Of a stretch of 64,000 bases of DNA, positions 26,922 through 36,144 are shown piece by piece. Position numbers and translations under genes: made by a program. Position 1 is the stretch's first letter; the number at the start of each line of letters is the position of its first letter. The notes beneath the pieces are model-generated. The model searched no databases. It saw only the letters and a list, made by a program, of their open reading frames with translations, and was not told the DNA's origin. The DNA is from Solirubrobacter deserti (GTDB taxonomy: Bacteria; Actinomycetota; Thermoleophilia; Solirubrobacterales; Solirubrobacteraceae): NCBI RefSeq assembly GCF_027587175.1, contig NZ_JAPCID010000002.1:1-64000 (forward strand), in the 5' to 3' direction.

Positions 26922-28550
26922 ATGTCTCCATTGCTGACAGCCCGCCCATCAGTCTCAGTCACGATGCGGTTGCTTGGTGCGTGTGCCGTCACCGCCGTCG
27001 TGGCCGCGTTCGTTCCGCTGGCCGGCGGAGACGGCGAGTCCAGTGCCGCCGTCCCCGCATGTCTGACCGTCGCGATCATCTGCGCGGCGCTGATGAGCCA
27101 CATGCTCTACGCGTCCTCCAAGGCGCTCGACGATCGCCGCATGGCGTGGCTCGCGATCGGCACGACCGTCGCGATGCTGGGGCTGATCACCTCCCTGGTC
27201 GCGCTGCCGAGCGTCTTCCCGGGCGGCGGGCCGGTCGACTCCGGCGCCAACTCGGCCGCCGCGCGCTACGTGATCTGGCACGTCGCGCTGATCCTCGCCG
27301 GCGTCTTCGCCCTCGTGGGTGTGCAGGCGACCCTTCGCAACCTTCTCATCTTCGGCGGCTCAGGTGCCCTCCTCCTCGCCTGGGCCGCCGTCGCCTCCTC
27401 CCCGCTCGGGAACCTCGCCGACGGCGACGGGCTGACCGCGACGATGCGCGTCCTGGTCGCCGTCATCGTCCTCGCGCAGGCCGGCGTCGCCTTCGCCTGG
27501 TGGCGGCGCGCCGGCGGCGCCCTGAACTGGGGCGAGTTGTGCGTGCTCGTGATGATGGGCCTCGCCGCCCTGGACGCCTTCGCGTACGTGTGGGCGACCG
27601 GCGTGTTCGAGGGCTCCTGGTGGGCGTCCCTGGCGCTGCGCGCCGGCCAGTTCGCGATCCCGGCCGTCGGCCTGCTGATCGGCTTCATCGCCGTGGCCGA
27701 GAAGCTGCGCGAGTTCGAGCGCGAGCTGGCGCAGAACCTGGTGGCCGAGCGCGAGCGCGCCCGTGCCCACGAAGAGCGCGTGACCCTGGACGCCGAGCGC
27801 CGCGAGCGCATCCAGGCCCGCATCCGGCGCATGACCAACGGCTTCGGCCTGGACGTCGCGTTCCAGCCGATCGTCGACCTCGCGTCCGGCAAGGTCGTCG
27901 GCGCCGAGGCGCTCGCGCGCTTCAAGGACGCCGACGGCACCGCCATCCCGACCGAGCGCTGCTTCCTGGACGCGCACGCCGTCGACATGGGCGTCGAGCT
28001 CGAGCTCGCCGTGATCAAGCTCGCGCTCGAGTGCCACGAGCGCCGCCTCCCCGAGGGCCGCTACCTCGCGCTCAACGTCTCCCCCGCCGTGCTCGAGCAG
28101 GACGAGCTCGCCTTCGCCATCGCGCGCCACAGGACCGACCGTCCGCTCGTCGTCGAGATCACCGAGCACCAGCCCGTCGAGGACTACGTCGCCCTCTCGG
28201 CACAGCTGGACCGCCTGCGTGCGCTCGGCGTGCGCGTCGCCGTCGACGACGTCGGCTCCGGCTTCGCCTCCTTCCGCCACGTCACCCGCGTCAATCCGGA
28301 CATCCTCAAGCTCGACCGCACCCTCGTCTGCGGCATCGACGACGACCCGGTCCGCCAGTCCCTGGCGAGCGCCATCGTCGCCTTCGCCAAGGACGTCGGC
28401 GCGACCGTCGTCTCCGAGGGCATCGAGAACGAGTCCGAGCTCTGCTGCCTGAGGGGCCTCGCCGTCGGCTGCGGCCAGGGCTTCTACCTCGCCCGCCCGA
28501 ACCTCGGCACCGTGGACGCCGAGGTCCCGCAGCTCACGGCGGTCGCCTGA
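26922..28550 (+). CDS. membrane-bound EAL-domain c-di-GMP phosphodiesterase
   Basis: 542 residues. The N-terminal half (~15-260) has about eight hydrophobic segments (MRLLGACAVTAVVAAFVPLA, and so on), a 7TM/MHYT-like sensor region I do not recognise by name. A charged coiled linker (~265-300) follows, then an EAL domain (~305-530). Catalytic signatures are kept: GAEALARF, LNVSP, EITEH, VDDVGSGFAS, ILKLDR, SEGIE, GQGFYLARP. It should hydrolyse c-di-GMP at the cytoplasmic face. There is no GGDEF domain. The start ATG 26922 is preferred to an upstream TTG at 26889. Divergent from the Rieske operon. Confidence 0.93.
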   Translation: MSPLLTARPSVSVTMRLLGACAVTAVVAAFVPLAGGDGESSAAVPACLTVAIICAALMSHMLYASSKALDDRRMAWLAIGTTVAMLGLITSLVALPSVFPGGGPVDSGANSAAARYVIWHVALILAGVFALVGVQATLRNLLIFGGSGALLLAWAAVASSPLGNLADGDGLTATMRVLVAVIVLAQAGVAFAWWRRAGGALNWGELCVLVMMGLAALDAFAYVWATGVFEGSWWASLALRAGQFAIPAVGLLIGFIAVAEKLREFERELAQNLVAERERARAHEERVTLDAERRERIQARIRRMTNGFGLDVAFQPIVDLASGKVVGAEALARFKDADGTAIPTERCFLDAHAVDMGVELELAVIKLALECHERRLPEGRYLALNVSPAVLEQDELAFAIARHRTDRPLVVEITEHQPVEDYVALSAQLDRLRALGVRVAVDDVGSGFASFRHVTRVNPDILKLDRTLVCGIDDDPVRQSLASAIVAFAKDVGATVVSEGIENESELCCLRGLAVGCGQGFYLARPNLGTVDAEVPQLTAVA

Positions 28551-28654
28551 GTTTCTCCCTCCCCAGACCTTGACCCGCGGCCCCTCGTGGGGAGAGGCGG
28601 CGGGCCAAGCGTTCTTGCCGCGCGGTTCTCCGCAACGGCGAGCACACCCACTGG

Positions 28655-28938
28655 AGCCGGGTTCCCCGGACTGCGTGAAACGCCGAGCGTTCACGCACGG
28701 GCCATTCGCTCGGGCTCGGGCCGCCGGAGTGGGTCGCAAGCGCTTGTGGAGGGCCGCCTGGCACGCGAGCGTTCACTAAGGCCCCCAGGAGGCGACTGAG
28801 TGAACCCTCGCGTGGCGTGACCGGAATCGTTGGTCAGTTCAGGCCCCATAGGGGCCCGAACTGACCACTCACCGCCGGGGGCTAGCAAGTAGCTCTGCGC
28901 ACACGCGCGAGCGTTTGCGCAGTCCGGGGAACCCGGCT
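28655..28938. repeat. 21-bp perfect inverted repeat bracketing a palindrome-rich intergenic stretch
   Basis: The 487-base gap between the EAL and lipoprotein genes has no convincing gene. A 21-base arm at 28655-28675 (AGCCGGGTTCCCCGGACTGC plus G) is the exact reverse complement of 28918-28938. Nested inside are GCGTGAA/TTCACGC (28673-28679 / 28690-28696), an imperfect GCGAGCGTTCACT / AGTGAACCCTCGC pair around 28766-28813, and the hairpin at 28831-28867. Together these look like a mobile or amplified intergenic repeat rather than a terminator alone. Confidence 0.55.
28831..28867. terminator. 17-bp-arm hairpin in the intergenic repeat region
   Basis: TGGTCAGTTCAGGCCCC (28831-28847) pairs with GGGGCCCGAACTGACCA (28851-28867) with one A-C mismatch and a 3-base loop. 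It would terminate transcripts from either side, or be part of the repeat element. Confidence 0.5.
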
Positions 28939-28984
28939 TGTTGGGACGTTGCACGCCCGCCGTTGCCAATCCCGCGGCCGGCGC

Positions 28985-29023
28985 AAAGAAGAGGCCCGCC
29001 GCGTGCATGACGAGACGGGCCCG
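28985..29023 (-). terminator. intrinsic terminator of the lipoprotein gene
   Basis: On the minus strand, downstream of the stop at 29038, GGCCCG (29021-29016) pairs with CGGGCC (28998-28993) and is followed by a T-rich tract TCTTCTTT, a canonical intrinsic terminator. Confidence 0.6.
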
Positions 29024-29037
29024 AGGACCGAGCGCGG

Positions 29038-29892
29038 CTAGGAGATCGTCGTCTCCTCCGGCACGCTGCGGCCGAAGTCCTGCTGGAGCTTTTGCATGAG
29101 CTCCTCGATCGGGCGGCCCGAGGCGGGCGGCGTGATCTGCACCGGCTTGTCGACGTCCTTGAGCTGAATCGAGAAGGAGATCGTGGACTTGTCGGAGCCA
29201 TTGTCGACGGTCATGCGCGCCGCGACGCGGCGGAGCTTGTCGTCGGACTGGGCGACGTCGACGGTGAAGGTCGGGTCGCTGATCATCTTCTCGACCTGGT
29301 CGATGTCGCCGTTGGAGAGCTGCTCGAGGCCCTCGAAGCCGCTGGCGCCCGGCTGCTTGGCCATCTCCTTCATGTCCTCGAGGGCGGCGGAGAGGTCGAG
29401 CTTGCCGGTGATGCGGGTGACGCGCTCGCCGTTGAGCTCGGCGTCGGACTGGGCGTCGCTCTCGGGGAACCAGTCCTGCATCCTGGCCATGAGCTTGGTC
29501 ACGTCCGCGGATTCCATGCCGCTGCCGGCGCCGAGCGCGCCGAGCTGGGCGATCTTGTCCTTGCCGACCTGGTAGGTCTCGCCGCCGTACTGGACGAAGG
29601 CGTCATCGCCGGTGGAGATGATCCGGCCCTCGACGGGCCGGGGCATCATGCCGTCGAGGCTGAGCCGCCAGTCGACGCTCGGGAGCTTGTTCTCGCCGTT
29701 GGACTGGAACGGGCCGCTGAGCGACACGTTCGACTCGCCCTGGGCGGACTTCATGGACAGCGCGACGGTGACGTCGGCCGACTCGATGTCTTGCTCGAAT
29801 GCGGTCTTGACGACCGACGCCTCCTCGGCGCCACAGGCGCTGAGGGCGAGGGTCGAGGCGGCGGTCACTGCGAGGAGGGCCCGTCTCATCAT
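29038..29892 (-). CDS. secreted lipoprotein, LppX/LprG-like or DUF6612-like fold
   Basis: 284 residues. Lipoprotein signal MMRRALLAVTAASTLALSACGAEE (lipobox LSAC). The mature part has the alternating beta-strand pattern of LolA/LppX-type lipid-binding or sensor lipoproteins: DVTVALSMKSAQGESNVSLSGPFQ, RISTG-like strand, DAFVQYGGETYQVGKDKIAQ, ERVTRITGKLDLSAALEDM, STISFSIQLKDVDKPVQITPP. Ala-Asp/Gln-rich helices interrupt it. It is anchored in the outer face of the membrane; function unknown. It stands alone, with its own terminator downstream. Confidence 0.85.
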   Translation of the reverse strand: MMRRALLAVTAASTLALSACGAEEASVVKTAFEQDIESADVTVALSMKSAQGESNVSLSGPFQSNGENKLPSVDWRLSLDGMMPRPVEGRIISTGDDAFVQYGGETYQVGKDKIAQLGALGAGSGMESADVTKLMARMQDWFPESDAQSDAELNGERVTRITGKLDLSAALEDMKEMAKQPGASGFEGLEQLSNGDIDQVEKMISDPTFTVDVAQSDDKLRRVAARMTVDNGSDKSTISFSIQLKDVDKPVQITPPASGRPIEELMQKLQQDFGRSVPEETTIS

Positions 29893-29921
29893 GAGATCCG
29901 AGTACCCCGTTGCCTAAGGCG

Positions 29922-30926
29922 CTACTTAAGACGAAATCCGGGCGGCGGCCCGCTGACGTCCAGCGGGCTGGACGGCAGGCCCGGCGCCGGGTCGGGCAGG
30001 TTGAACGGTGGGGGCGCCACGTCGTTGGGCCCGTCAGGGTGGAACAGCCCGGCGAGCAGCTGGATCTGGCGCCGGGCCGGACCGAGCTCGCCCATCCCGC
30101 CGCCGTACATCGCGACCCCGCGCTCCTCGCACCAGGCGTAGATCTCCAGCAGCCGCCGCAGCGACCCGATCCGCGAGGGCTTGACGTTGATCGTGCGCGT
30201 GTCCCCGATGTCCTGCACCCGCGTGATCGGCGCGTCGAAGGAGACGCGCTCGAGCGGCAGCCCGTCGACGCCCTCGTGCGGGTCCTCGATCAGCGCCTCG
30301 GGCAACAGCTCGACGACCGCTTCGTACACGGGCGCGATGTCGCCCTCGATCTCGAGCCCGTAGTGGCCCTTGAAGTCGACCGTCCGCACCATCCCCGTCT
30401 CGGCCAGCGCTGCGATCACCTCGCGCGTCCAGGTCGGCGCCGCGTCGAGCTTGAACCCGACCGTCGGGTACAGCTCGATGGTCGCGCGCAACCGGTCCAG
30501 CGCGGGCGGGTCGCCGAGCCCGAACGAGTTCACGAACGTGACGGGCCGCGGCTCGTCACGCCCCAGCGCCGCCGCCAACGGCACGCCCGCCTGGCGCAGC
30601 GCGAGGTCCAGCGCCGCCGACTCGAACACCCAGTTGCGCAGCCGCGCCGCGAAGTCGCCCCACTCCTCGGGCGGCTCCTCCACCCACTGGTTCATGCCGC
30701 CCAGCGCGTCGAGGAACGACTCCAGCGTCCACGAACCCGCGAGCGGCAGGTCGGCCGGGACCTCGATCGGGTCCGCTTCGCCCGGCATCTGGAGCAGGTC
30801 CTCGCCGAACCCCTCCTCCCCGCGCCCCTGCAGCCGCAGCAGCGTCGTGACGCGCTCACCGCCGGTGAGCCGCTCGAGCGTGTAGCCCTCGATCTCGAGC
30901 GGGAGCGAAGCCAGGCGCTCGAACAT
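29922..30926 (-). CDS. enolase-superfamily (mandelate racemase/muconate lactonizing-like) protein
   Basis: 334 residues. N-terminal capping domain with LEIEGYTLERL, GFGEDLLQMPGE and SAALDLALRQAGVPLAAALGR, then a TIM barrel with GFKLDAAPTWTREVIAAL, VDFKGHYG, LIEDPHEGVDGL and NVKPSRIGSLRRLLEIYAWCEERGVAMYGGGMGELG. The DFKG and EDPH positions match metal-ligand strands of o-succinylbenzoate synthase/MLE-like members, though the usual KxK motif reads KLD. The product is therefore uncertain. The ATG at 30926 overlaps the YciI-like stop by one base (TGATG). A Pro-rich C-terminal tail (PPPFNLPDPAPGLP) is unusual. Confidence 0.82.
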   Translation of the reverse strand: MFERLASLPLEIEGYTLERLTGGERVTTLLRLQGRGEEGFGEDLLQMPGEADPIEVPADLPLAGSWTLESFLDALGGMNQWVEEPPEEWGDFAARLRNWVFESAALDLALRQAGVPLAAALGRDEPRPVTFVNSFGLGDPPALDRLRATIELYPTVGFKLDAAPTWTREVIAALAETGMVRTVDFKGHYGLEIEGDIAPVYEAVVELLPEALIEDPHEGVDGLPLERVSFDAPITRVQDIGDTRTINVKPSRIGSLRRLLEIYAWCEERGVAMYGGGMGELGPARRQIQLLAGLFHPDGPNDVAPPPFNLPDPAPGLPSSPLDVSGPPPGFRLK

Positions 30927-31201
30927 CAGCTCGCCACGACGGTCCACGGCTCGACCTTGCGCGACACGACGAGGTCCGCCTTGCCGTACGGGTCCTCGTC
31001 CGCGAAGGCCTCGGCGTCCTGCACCGAGCGGAAGGCGAGCAGCCCCGAATGCGGCGGATCGCCGAGCGCGCCGGCGATCACGAGCTTGCCCTCCGCGTGG
31101 TACTCCTCGATCAGGCTCAGGTGCGCGGCCCGGTGCGGTGCGCGCTTCTCAGCGATGTCCGGCACGTACTCGTACTGCAACAGCTGCAAGGTCTCGGGCA
31201 C
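30926..31201 (-). CDS. YciI-family protein
   Basis: 91 residues from a GTG. Ferredoxin-like YCII fold: LQYEYVPDIAEKRAPHRAAHLSLIEEYHAEGKLVIAGALGDPP, then LLAFRSVQDAEAFADEDPYGKADLV and VEPWTVV. The His in PHRAAHL and Asp in EDPY are the conserved pair of the family. YciI proteins are dehalogenase- or lactonase-like small enzymes, often of unknown substrate. Translationally coupled to the enolase-superfamily gene. Confidence 0.88.
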   Translation of the reverse strand: MPETLQLLQYEYVPDIAEKRAPHRAAHLSLIEEYHAEGKLVIAGALGDPPHSGLLAFRSVQDAEAFADEDPYGKADLVVSRKVEPWTVVAS

Positions 31202-31273
31202 CTGCCGGACAATACGGGTTCGCTGTCGACATCACGCTCGCCGTGGGCGGGCGAACGCGCAATACTTGACGGC

Positions 31274-32164
31274 ATGAGGGCGCGCCGCGACCTCTTCCCT
31301 GCCGACCCCGGCCTGGTGTTCCGGATGGTCGCGGTCGGGCTGATCACGCCTCTGTTGGTCCTCGCCGCGCTGATCGCGGCGTTGACGGTGGTCCCGTGGC
31401 GCGCGCTGCACGTGCACGACTGGCAGGTCCAGTCCGTGCTGCTGTTCGCGCTCGCCCTCGGCGTGTGGGTCGGTGTGCGCGAGCGGGTGGCGATCTCCTC
31501 ACGCGGGCGCCGGCTCTCAACCGCCGACGCGCCCGAGCTGCACGCGGTCGTCGAGCGCCTGTGCGTGGTCGCGGACCTCGCCAAGCCGGCGCTGGTGCTC
31601 GACCGCCACGCGATGCCCAACAGCTGGATCGAGGGGACGAGCCGCGGCGGGTTCCGGCTGCACCTGACCGAAGGGCTGCTGGACCTGCTGGAGCCGCACG
31701 AGCTCGAAGCCGTGATCGCCCATGAGCTCGCGCACGTCGCCAACCGCGACGCGGCCGTGATGACGGTCGTCGCCGGCCCGGGCGAGGCGCTCCTGTCCGG
31801 CGGCGTGCGGGTCGTCAACCAGGGCTGGTGGCCGCTCGTGCTGGGCGGCGGCGTGGCGACGTTCATCGGCTGGGTCGGCACGCTCGGCGGGCGCGCGCTC
31901 TCGCGCTACCGCGAGTTCGCCGCCGACGCGGCGGCCGTGCGCATGACCGGCAACCCGGCCGCGCTGGCCGCGGCGCTGATGAAGGTCTCCGAAGGGCTCG
32001 TGGCCATCCCGGAGAAGGACCTGCGCGCCGCCGCGGCCGGTGACGCGTTCCACCTGCTCCCGGCCCGCGACGCCCGCCAGTTCATGCTGCCGCCGACGCA
32101 CCCGCCGCTCGCCGCCCGGATCGAGCGCCTCGAGCGGCTCGAACGCGCCCTCCAACGCGGATAA
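31274..32164 (+). CDS. M48-family membrane metallopeptidase (HtpX-like)
   Basis: 296 residues. Two N-terminal membrane helices (~16-42, ~52-70), a membrane-proximal strand, zinc motif VIAHELAHVANRD (HExxH), two further hydrophobic segments around ~180-205 (WWPLVLGGGVATFIGWVG), and third-ligand Glu in YREFAADAAAV. It degrades misfolded membrane proteins in the HtpX manner. The ATG at 31274 has no ribosome site; AATACT lies 9 bases upstream, so a leaderless or very short leader is possible. Stop is 5 bases before hrpA. Confidence 0.92.
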   Translation: MRARRDLFPADPGLVFRMVAVGLITPLLVLAALIAALTVVPWRALHVHDWQVQSVLLFALALGVWVGVRERVAISSRGRRLSTADAPELHAVVERLCVVADLAKPALVLDRHAMPNSWIEGTSRGGFRLHLTEGLLDLLEPHELEAVIAHELAHVANRDAAVMTVVAGPGEALLSGGVRVVNQGWWPLVLGGGVATFIGWVGTLGGRALSRYREFAADAAAVRMTGNPAALAAALMKVSEGLVAIPEKDLRAAAAGDAFHLLPARDARQFMLPPTHPPLAARIERLERLERALQRG

Positions 32165-32169
32165 CGTAA

Positions 32170-35100
32170 GTGGGCGTGCTTCAGGCGCGTCTTCCCGAAC
32201 TCACGCTCCAGGACGAGTTTCGTCTCGAGCAGCGCTTCAAGCGTCTGGCCAAGGGAGACGAGAAGGGCCAGGCGCGGCTCGACGCCGACATCGCGAAGGC
32301 CGTCCTCCGGTTCGAGCAGCGGCGCGCCGCGGTCCCGGCCGTCTCCTACCCCGAGGAGCTGCCAGTCTCGGCGCGGCGCGAGGACCTGCTCGCCGCGATC
32401 CGCGACCACCAGGTCGTGATCGTCGCCGGCGAGACCGGCTCGGGCAAGACGACGCAGCTGCCCAAGGTGTGCCTGGAGCTGGGCCGCGGCGTGCGCGGGA
32501 CGATCGCGCACACGCAACCGCGGCGGCTCGCGGCGCGCACCGTCGCCGAGCGGATCGCGGACGAGCTGAAGGTCCCGATGGGCTCCGCGGTCGGCTACGC
32601 GGTGCGCTTCGCCGACAAGTCGGGCGAGAACACGCTGCTGCGGCTGATGACGGACGGCCTGCTGCTGGCGGAGATCCAGAACGACCGGCTGCTGCGCCGC
32701 TACGACACGATCATCGTCGACGAGGCGCACGAGCGGTCGCTGAACATCGACTTCCTGCTCGGCTACCTCAAGCGGCTGCTCCCGCAGCGGCCCGACCTGA
32801 AGGTGATCATCACGAGCGCGACGATCGACCCCGAGCGGTTCGCGCGCCACTTCGACGACGCGCCGATCATCGAGGTCTCCGGCCGCACGTATCCGGTCGA
32901 GGTCCGCTACCGCGAGCCCGACGAGGACGCCGACCAGACCGACGCGATCGGTGACGCCGTCGACGAGCTGCTGCGCGAGCCGCCCGGCGACATCCTCGTC
33001 TTCCTCTCCGGCGAGCGCGAGATCCGCGACACCGCCGAAGCGCTGGAAGGGCGCTTCCGCAACGTCGAGATCCTGCCGCTGTTCGCCCGTCAGAGCACCG
33101 CCGCGCAGCAACGCGTGTGGAAGCCGCACAAGGGCCGGCGCGTCGTGCTCGCCACCAACGTGGCCGAGACGTCGCTCACGGTGCCCGGCATCCGCTACGT
33201 CGTCGATCCCGGCACGGCCCGCATCTCCCGCTACAGCGCGCGCCTGAAGGTCCAGCGCTTGCCCATCGAGCCGATCTCCCAGGCCTCCGCCGACCAGCGC
33301 AAGGGCCGCTGCGGCCGCGTCGCCGAGGGCATCGCGATCCGGCTGTTCTCCGAGGAGGACTTCGAGGAGCGCCCGCGCTTCACCGACCCCGAAATCCTGC
33401 GCACCAGCCTCGCCGCGGTGATCCTGCAGATGGCGGCGATCGACCTTGGCGACGTCGAGGACTTCCCCTTTCTGGACCCGCCGGACCGCCGCCAGGTGCG
33501 CGACGGCATCGCGCTGCTGCAGGAGCTCGGCGCGCTCGACGAGTCCGGACGCACGCTGACGCAGATCGGCCGCCGGCTGGCCGCGCTACCGATCGATCCG
33601 CGGATGGGCCGGATGGTGCTCGAGGCCGCCGGGCTCGGCTGCGTGGACGAGGTGATCGTGATCGCGGCCGCGCTGTCGATCCAGGACGTGCGCGAGCGCC
33701 CCGCCGACCAGCAGGCCCAGGCCGACCAGGCGCACGCCCGTCACGCCGACGAGAACTCCGACTTCCTCGCCTACTGGAACCTGTGGCGCTACCTGCACGA
33801 GCAGCGGGCCGAGCTGTCCGCGAACCAGTTCCGCAAGCAGGCCAAGGGCGAGTTCCTGCACTACCTGCGCATCCGCGAGTGGCAGGACCTCGTCGGGCAG
33901 ATCCGCCAGGCGGCCAAGGGCGTCGGCATCAAGGCCAACCACGTCCCGGCCGAGCCCGAGCAGATCCATCAGGCGATCCTCGCCGGCCTGCTCAGCCACA
34001 TCGGCCTCAAGGACAGCGGCCGGCGCGAGTACACCGGCGCGCGGAACGCCAAGTTCGCGCTGTGGCCAGGCAGCGGCGTCAAGGGCCAGCCCGCGTGGGT
34101 GATGGTGTCCGAGCTGGTGGAGACGTCGCGGCTGTGGGGCCGGACGGTGGCGAGGATCGACCCGCGCTGGGTGGAGCCGCTCGCCGGCCACCTGCTCAAG
34201 CGCACCTACGATGAGCCGCGCTGGGATCGCAAGCGCGCCCAGGTCGTCGCCACCGAGCGCGTGACGCTGTACGGGCTGCCGATCGTGGCCGGACGCACCG
34301 TCGGCTACGGGCAGATCGACGCGGCACTCAGCCGCGACCTGTTCATCCGCCGCGCGCTGGTCGAGGGCGAGTGGGACACGCGCCACCGCTTCCTCGCGGA
34401 CAACCAGGCGCTGGTCGAGGAGGTCGAGGCGCTCGAGGAGCGCGCGCGCCGGCGCGACATCCTCGTCGACGACCAGACGCTGTACGACTTCTACGCCGCC
34501 CGCATCCCCGAGACGGTCATCTCCGGCCGCCACTTCGACCGCTGGTGGCGTGACGAGCGCCGCGTGAGGCCGGACCTGCTCACGTTCACGCGTGAGCTGC
34601 TGATCAACCCGACCGCCGCGGAGGACATCGCCGGGCGCCCGGACGTCTGGCGTCAGGGGGACCTCGAGCTCCAGCTCAGCTATCGCTTCGACCCCGGCTC
34701 CGCGCACGACGGCGTGACCGTCCACGTCCCGCTCAAGCGGCTGATGGCGCTGCGGCCCGAGGGGTTCGAGTGGCTGGTGCCCGCGATGCGCGCCGAGCTG
34801 ATCGTCGCGCTGATCCGCTCGCTGCCGAAGGACGTCCGCAAGCGGCTCGTGCCCGTGCCGGAGGTGGCGGCGTCCGTGCTGGAGCGGCTTGAGCCGCGCA
34901 AGCGCCCGCTGCTGGAAGCGCTCGCGGCCGAGATCGAGGCGCAGCGCGGCGTGCGCATCGCGCCGGGCGACTGGGACCTGTCCCGGCTGCCGAACCACCT
35001 GAAGATGACGTTCAGCGTCGAGGACGACGAGGGCCGCGTCGTCGCCGCTGGGCAGGACCTCGCCGCCGTGCGCGAGCAGGTGCGCCCGCAGCTGCGCCGC

Positions 35101-35988
35101 GCGCTGGCGTCCGCGACCAAGAAGCTCGAGAGCACGGGCCAGACGAGCTGGACCTTCGGGAAGATCCCGAAGGTCGTCGCGCTGCCCGGCACCAACCAGA
35201 CCGTGCGCGCGTACCCGTCGCTGGTGGACGAGGGCGAGACGGTCGGCGTGCGCGCGCTGGAGAGCCCGCAGGCGCAGGCGCTGCACATGCGCGCCGGCAC
35301 CCGGCGCCTGCTGGCGCTGACGACGCCCTCTCCCCTGCGCCAGTACCAGGGCTCCAAGCTGGGCAATGCCGCGCAGCTCGTGCTGATCGAGGCGCCACAC
35401 GGCTCCCCGCGCGCGGTGCTGGAGGACGCGGCCAGCGCCGCGATCGCCGCGCTGCTCGACCGCGCCGGCGGGCCCGTGTTCGACGCGGAGAGCTTCGAGC
35501 GGCTGCGCCAGTACGTCGCCGGGCACGTCGCGGACGAGACGGCGAAGATCGTCGCGGCCGTGGTGAAGATCATCCAGGCGGCGCGGGATGTGCGCGCGGA
35601 GCTCGACCAGCTGCGCGGCGCGGCCTTCGAGCCCGTCCGCCGCGACGTGGCGCAGCAGCTCGGCCGGCTGGTGTTCCCCGGCTTCGTCACCCCCACCGGC
35701 GCGCACCGGCTCGCGGACGTCGAGCGCTACCTGCGCGGCGCCGAGTGGCGCCTGCAGCGGCTGACCAAGAACGCGGCCGTCGACCGCGACCGGATGCTCG
35801 CGCTCAACGAGCTCGAGCGCGCCTACGACGCGGCGCTGCGGGCCCAGGTCGGGGCGAACCCCGAGCTCGCCGACGTGCCGTGGATGCTGGAGGAGCTGCG
35901 CATGAGCCAGTTCGCGCAGTCCGTCGGCACCAAGGGCCACGTCACCGCCCGGGGCATCCGCCGCATCCTCGACGAAGCCGCCCGTTAG
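32170..35988 (+). CDS. hrpA: ATP-dependent DEAH-box RNA helicase HrpA
   Basis: 1272 residues, full family length. Motif I GETGSGKTTQ; Ib TQPRRLAARTVA; II DEAHERS; III SAT; V NVAETSLTVPGI; VI QRKGRCGRVAEG. Then HA2 (winged helix/ratchet), OB-fold and the long C-terminal DUF3418 region (RPDLLTFTRELL.., LPGTNQTVRAYPSLVDEG). HrpA resolves stalled ribosomes and unwinds mRNA. Start GTG at 32170, 5 bases after the M48 gene, so probably co-transcribed. Nothing unusual in length or motifs. Confidence 0.97.
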   Translation: MGVLQARLPELTLQDEFRLEQRFKRLAKGDEKGQARLDADIAKAVLRFEQRRAAVPAVSYPEELPVSARREDLLAAIRDHQVVIVAGETGSGKTTQLPKVCLELGRGVRGTIAHTQPRRLAARTVAERIADELKVPMGSAVGYAVRFADKSGENTLLRLMTDGLLLAEIQNDRLLRRYDTIIVDEAHERSLNIDFLLGYLKRLLPQRPDLKVIITSATIDPERFARHFDDAPIIEVSGRTYPVEVRYREPDEDADQTDAIGDAVDELLREPPGDILVFLSGEREIRDTAEALEGRFRNVEILPLFARQSTAAQQRVWKPHKGRRVVLATNVAETSLTVPGIRYVVDPGTARISRYSARLKVQRLPIEPISQASADQRKGRCGRVAEGIAIRLFSEEDFEERPRFTDPEILRTSLAAVILQMAAIDLGDVEDFPFLDPPDRRQVRDGIALLQELGALDESGRTLTQIGRRLAALPIDPRMGRMVLEAAGLGCVDEVIVIAAALSIQDVRERPADQQAQADQAHARHADENSDFLAYWNLWRYLHEQRAELSANQFRKQAKGEFLHYLRIREWQDLVGQIRQAAKGVGIKANHVPAEPEQIHQAILAGLLSHIGLKDSGRREYTGARNAKFALWPGSGVKGQPAWVMVSELVETSRLWGRTVARIDPRWVEPLAGHLLKRTYDEPRWDRKRAQVVATERVTLYGLPIVAGRTVGYGQIDAALSRDLFIRRALVEGEWDTRHRFLADNQALVEEVEALEERARRRDILVDDQTLYDFYAARIPETVISGRHFDRWWRDERRVRPDLLTFTRELLINPTAAEDIAGRPDVWRQGDLELQLSYRFDPGSAHDGVTVHVPLKRLMALRPEGFEWLVPAMRAELIVALIRSLPKDVRKRLVPVPEVAASVLERLEPRKRPLLEALAAEIEAQRGVRIAPGDWDLSRLPNHLKMTFSVEDDEGRVVAAGQDLAAVREQVRPQLRRALASATKKLESTGQTSWTFGKIPKVVALPGTNQTVRAYPSLVDEGETVGVRALESPQAQALHMRAGTRRLLALTTPSPLRQYQGSKLGNAAQLVLIEAPHGSPRAVLEDAASAAIAALLDRAGGPVFDAESFERLRQYVAGHVADETAKIVAAVVKIIQAARDVRAELDQLRGAAFEPVRRDVAQQLGRLVFPGFVTPTGAHRLADVERYLRGAEWRLQRLTKNAAVDRDRMLALNELERAYDAALRAQVGANPELADVPWMLEELRMSQFAQSVGTKGHVTARGIRRILDEAAR

Positions 35989-35994
35989 CGACGG

Positions 35995-36096
35995 ACGACC
36001 CCGCTCCGTTGCGCTTGGTGTCCGCGACCGGCTTCGCCGGTGCGTGGCCACTTCGGCTTGGAGATCGCTTCGCGGATCTCCCGGTGGCGGGGTCGT
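35995..36096. other. structured intergenic element with TTC/TTCG-capped hairpins
   Basis: ACGACCCCGC (35995-36004) is the exact reverse complement of 36087-36096. Inside, ACCGGC-TTC-GCCGGT (36027-36041, extended by CGC/GCG with one bulge) and GGAGATC..GATCTCC (36060-36066 / 36075-36081, loop GCTTCGCG) form two further stems. This makes a closed multi-branch fold just after hrpA. It could be an elaborate terminator, a small RNA or a mobile palindromic element. Confidence 0.45.
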
Positions 36097-36144
36097 CGTA
36101 GCTTCACGCTGTCTGAGCGACCATGCCCAGCAGACGCGGAAGGC

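Noticed and set aside
28556-29030. Small open frames in the intergenic repeat region
   Set aside because: They are Arg/Pro-rich, lack ribosome sites and cross the inverted repeats; the region looks like repeat elements, not genes.
32040-36051. Long frames in other registers and on the minus strand over hrpA
   Set aside because: hrpA contains every helicase motif in one frame; the others are compositional shadows.
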